Positions 6,298 to 7,284 of a DNA stretch of 7,284 bases are shown here, piece by piece. This DNA is from an uncultured Sphingosinicella sp. (GTDB taxonomy: Bacteria; Pseudomonadota; Alphaproteobacteria; Sphingomonadales; Sphingomonadaceae), in assembly GCA_946886275.1 (NCBI GenBank), contig CAMPIH010000116.1, positions 1-7,284 of the forward strand. Direction: 5' to 3'. The notes beneath the pieces are model-generated. The model saw only the letters and a list, made by a program, of their open reading frames with translations. It was not told where the DNA came from and did no database searches. Within the stretch, counting starts at the first letter, position 1, and every line of letters starts with the position of its first letter. Both the position numbers and the translations under genes were made by a program.

Positions 6298-6308
6298 GCA
6301 AACATGAC
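6293..6308. promoter_or_regulatory. Operator-like inverted repeat, copy 3 (diverged)
   Basis: GTCAA-N6-ATGAC: the outer four bases of each half match copies 1 and 2 (GTCA-N8-TGAC), and one further flanking base extends the dyad to TGTCA...TGACA. The innermost base of each half-site differs. It overlaps the TTGACA box of the XRE promoter and starts 36 bp from copy 2. Weaker binding than at copies 1 and 2 would be expected. Confidence 0.45.
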
Positions 6309-6416
6309 AATCCTTGACGAGGCGAACTGGGGCGACTTCGGCCGGAGGGCGCCTTGACCCATGTTCCCCCATCCGCCAAAGCGAATGCTCCTTGTTGCAC
6401 CCGCGAAGGCCGATCC
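6309..6416 (+). other. glyQ leader region
   Basis: This stretch lies between the operator array and the glyQ start. It contains GGAGG (6344-6348) five bases ahead of an in-frame TTG at 6354, and a 29-codon open frame from ATG 6361 to TGA 6448-6450 that overlaps the first 34 bases of glyQ in another frame. TTGAC-type hexamers at 6314 and 6354 lack a matching -10 at normal spacing. No T-box or other known riboswitch is evident. Confidence 0.3.
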
Positions 6417-7284
6417 TTGGGCAACCAGCCGCTTTCCTTCCAGAAGCTGATCCTGACGCTCCACGATTATTGGAGCGCCCAGGGCTGCGTCATCCTTCAG
6501 CCTTATGATCTCGAAATGGGCGCCGGGACCTTTCATCCGGCGACGACCCTGAGGGCGCTCGGCCCCGATCCCTGGAAGGCCGCCTTCGTCCAGCCCTGCC
6601 GCCGCCCGACCGACGGTCGCTACGGCGAGAATCCGAACCGACTCCAGCATTATTACCAATATCAGGTGATCCTGAAGCCGAGCCCGATCGACATCCAACA
6701 GCTCTATCTCGGCAGCCTCGCCGCGATCGGAATCGATTTCACCCGGCACGACATCCGCTTCGTCGAGGACGATTGGGAAAGTCCGACGCTCGGTGCCTGG
6801 GGACTTGGCTGGGAAGTCTGGTGCGACGGCATGGAAGTGACCCAGTTCACCTATTTCCAGCAGATGGGCGGATTCGACTGCCGTCCCGTCTCCGGCGAGC
6901 TCACGTACGGCCTCGAGCGGCTGGCCATGTACATCCAGAACAAGGACAGCGTCTTCGATCTCGATTTCAACGATGAAGGAGTCACCTACGGCGACGTCTT
7001 TCTCGAGAATGAAAGGCAGATGTCGGCCTGGAATTTCGAGGTGGCGGACACCGACAGCCTGTTCGAGCTGTTCCGCAAGGCCGCCGCCGAATGCGAGAAT
7101 TGCCTGTCCGCCGGCCTCGCCATCCCGGCCTATGAGCAGGCGATCAAGGCGAGCCACGTCTTCAACCTGCTCAACGCCCGCGGCGTCATCTCGGTCGCCG
7201 AACGCCAGGCCTATATCGGCCGGGTCCGCGATCTCGCCAAGGGCGCCTGCCAGGCCTGGATGGAAAAGAACGGGTGGGCCGCCT
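6417..7284 (+). CDS. glyQ: Glycyl-tRNA synthetase alpha subunit (3' partial)
   Basis: GlyQ is the catalytic subunit of the alpha2beta2 class II enzyme that charges tRNA-Gly; the beta subunit, GlyS, would be expected just downstream. The 289 codons present start [19 protein letters not shown] and include the very conserved [30 protein letters not shown] (62-75), [13 protein letters not shown] and motif 3 [10 protein letters not shown] (163-172). The family is usually close to 290-300 aa, so only a few residues are missing at the right edge. The start is TTG at 6417, because GAAGG lies seven bases upstream and the protein then begins a few residues before the conserved LSFQ. An in-frame TTG at 6354 also has a good GGAGG five bases upstream and would add 21 residues that do not look conserved. 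It is divergent from the XRE gene. No convincing promoter toward glyQ was found in 6309-6416. Confidence 0.96.
   Translation, partial: MGNQPLSFQKLILTLHDYWSAQGCVILQPYDLEMGAGTFHPATTLRALGPDPWKAAFVQPCRRPTDGRYGENPNRLQHYYQYQVILKPSPIDIQQLYLGSLAAIGIDFTRHDIRFVEDDWESPTLGAWGLGWEVWCDGMEVTQFTYFQQMGGFDCRPVSGELTYGLERLAMYIQNKDSVFDLDFNDEGVTYGDVFLENERQMSAWNFEVADTDSLFELFRKAAAECENCLSAGLAIPAYEQAIKASHVFNLLNARGVISVAERQAYIGRVRDLAKGACQAWMEKNGWAA

Noticed and set aside
6314..6342. Possible glyQ promoter using TTGACG at 6314
   Set aside because: The hexamer 17 bp downstream is TTCGGC, which has no useful match to a -10 element.
6309..6416. T-box or other tRNA-sensing leader before glyQ
   Set aside because: There is no specifier stem or antiterminator-like sequence in this 108-base stretch, and T-boxes are not typical of alphaproteobacteria.
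6294..7157. 287-codon minus-strand frame antisense to glyQ
   Set aside because: GlyQ motifs are unambiguous on the plus strand. The antisense frame has no recognised domain and its 3' end runs into the operator array.

Overview
The window reads as chromosomal DNA from a high-GC alphaproteobacterium, most likely a sphingomonad (order Sphingomonadales). The basis is the strong G/C third-position bias, the rplY-pth pair, an L25 of the long CTC type with an Ala/Glu tail, a glycyl-tRNA synthetase of the separate alpha-subunit type, and secreted TraB/GumN and DUF5117-type metalloprotease genes of kinds common in that group. The lineage is inferred from remembered protein families, not from a search. 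No tRNA, rRNA, CRISPR array, insertion sequence or prophage gene was seen.

Layout: (1) Bases 1-2085, plus strand: the 3' part of a large secreted zinc metalloprotease (metzincin-like HExxHxxGxxH plus Met-turn), cut by the left window edge. (2) Bases 2129-4402, minus strand, transcribed right to left: rplY (L25), pth (peptidyl-tRNA hydrolase) and a secreted alpha/beta hydrolase. The first two are housekeeping translation genes and abut stop-to-start; the hydrolase follows after 66 bp with its own Shine-Dalgarno sequence. It meets the metalloprotease gene tail to tail. (3) Bases 4592-6206, minus strand: a compact three-gene unit of a small XRE/Cro-type regulator, a four-helix membrane protein (8-bp overlap) and a secreted TraB/GumN-family protein (24-bp gap). 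(4) Bases 6417-7284, plus strand: glyQ, running off the right edge a few codons before its expected end.

The most informative non-coding stretch is the 210-bp divergent region between the XRE gene and glyQ. It holds three 16-bp inverted repeats of the form GTCA-N8-TGAC. One covers a perfect TTGACA -35 box reading toward the XRE gene, one covers the expected start of transcription, and one lies in the leader. This looks like an autoregulatory operator array for the XRE-membrane protein-TraB unit and is the best candidate here for something undescribed. The remaining genes are ordinary. Points of secondary interest are the in-frame N-terminal extension of Pth, a hairpin over the ribosome binding site of the hydrolase, and several non-ATG starts (GTG or TTG).
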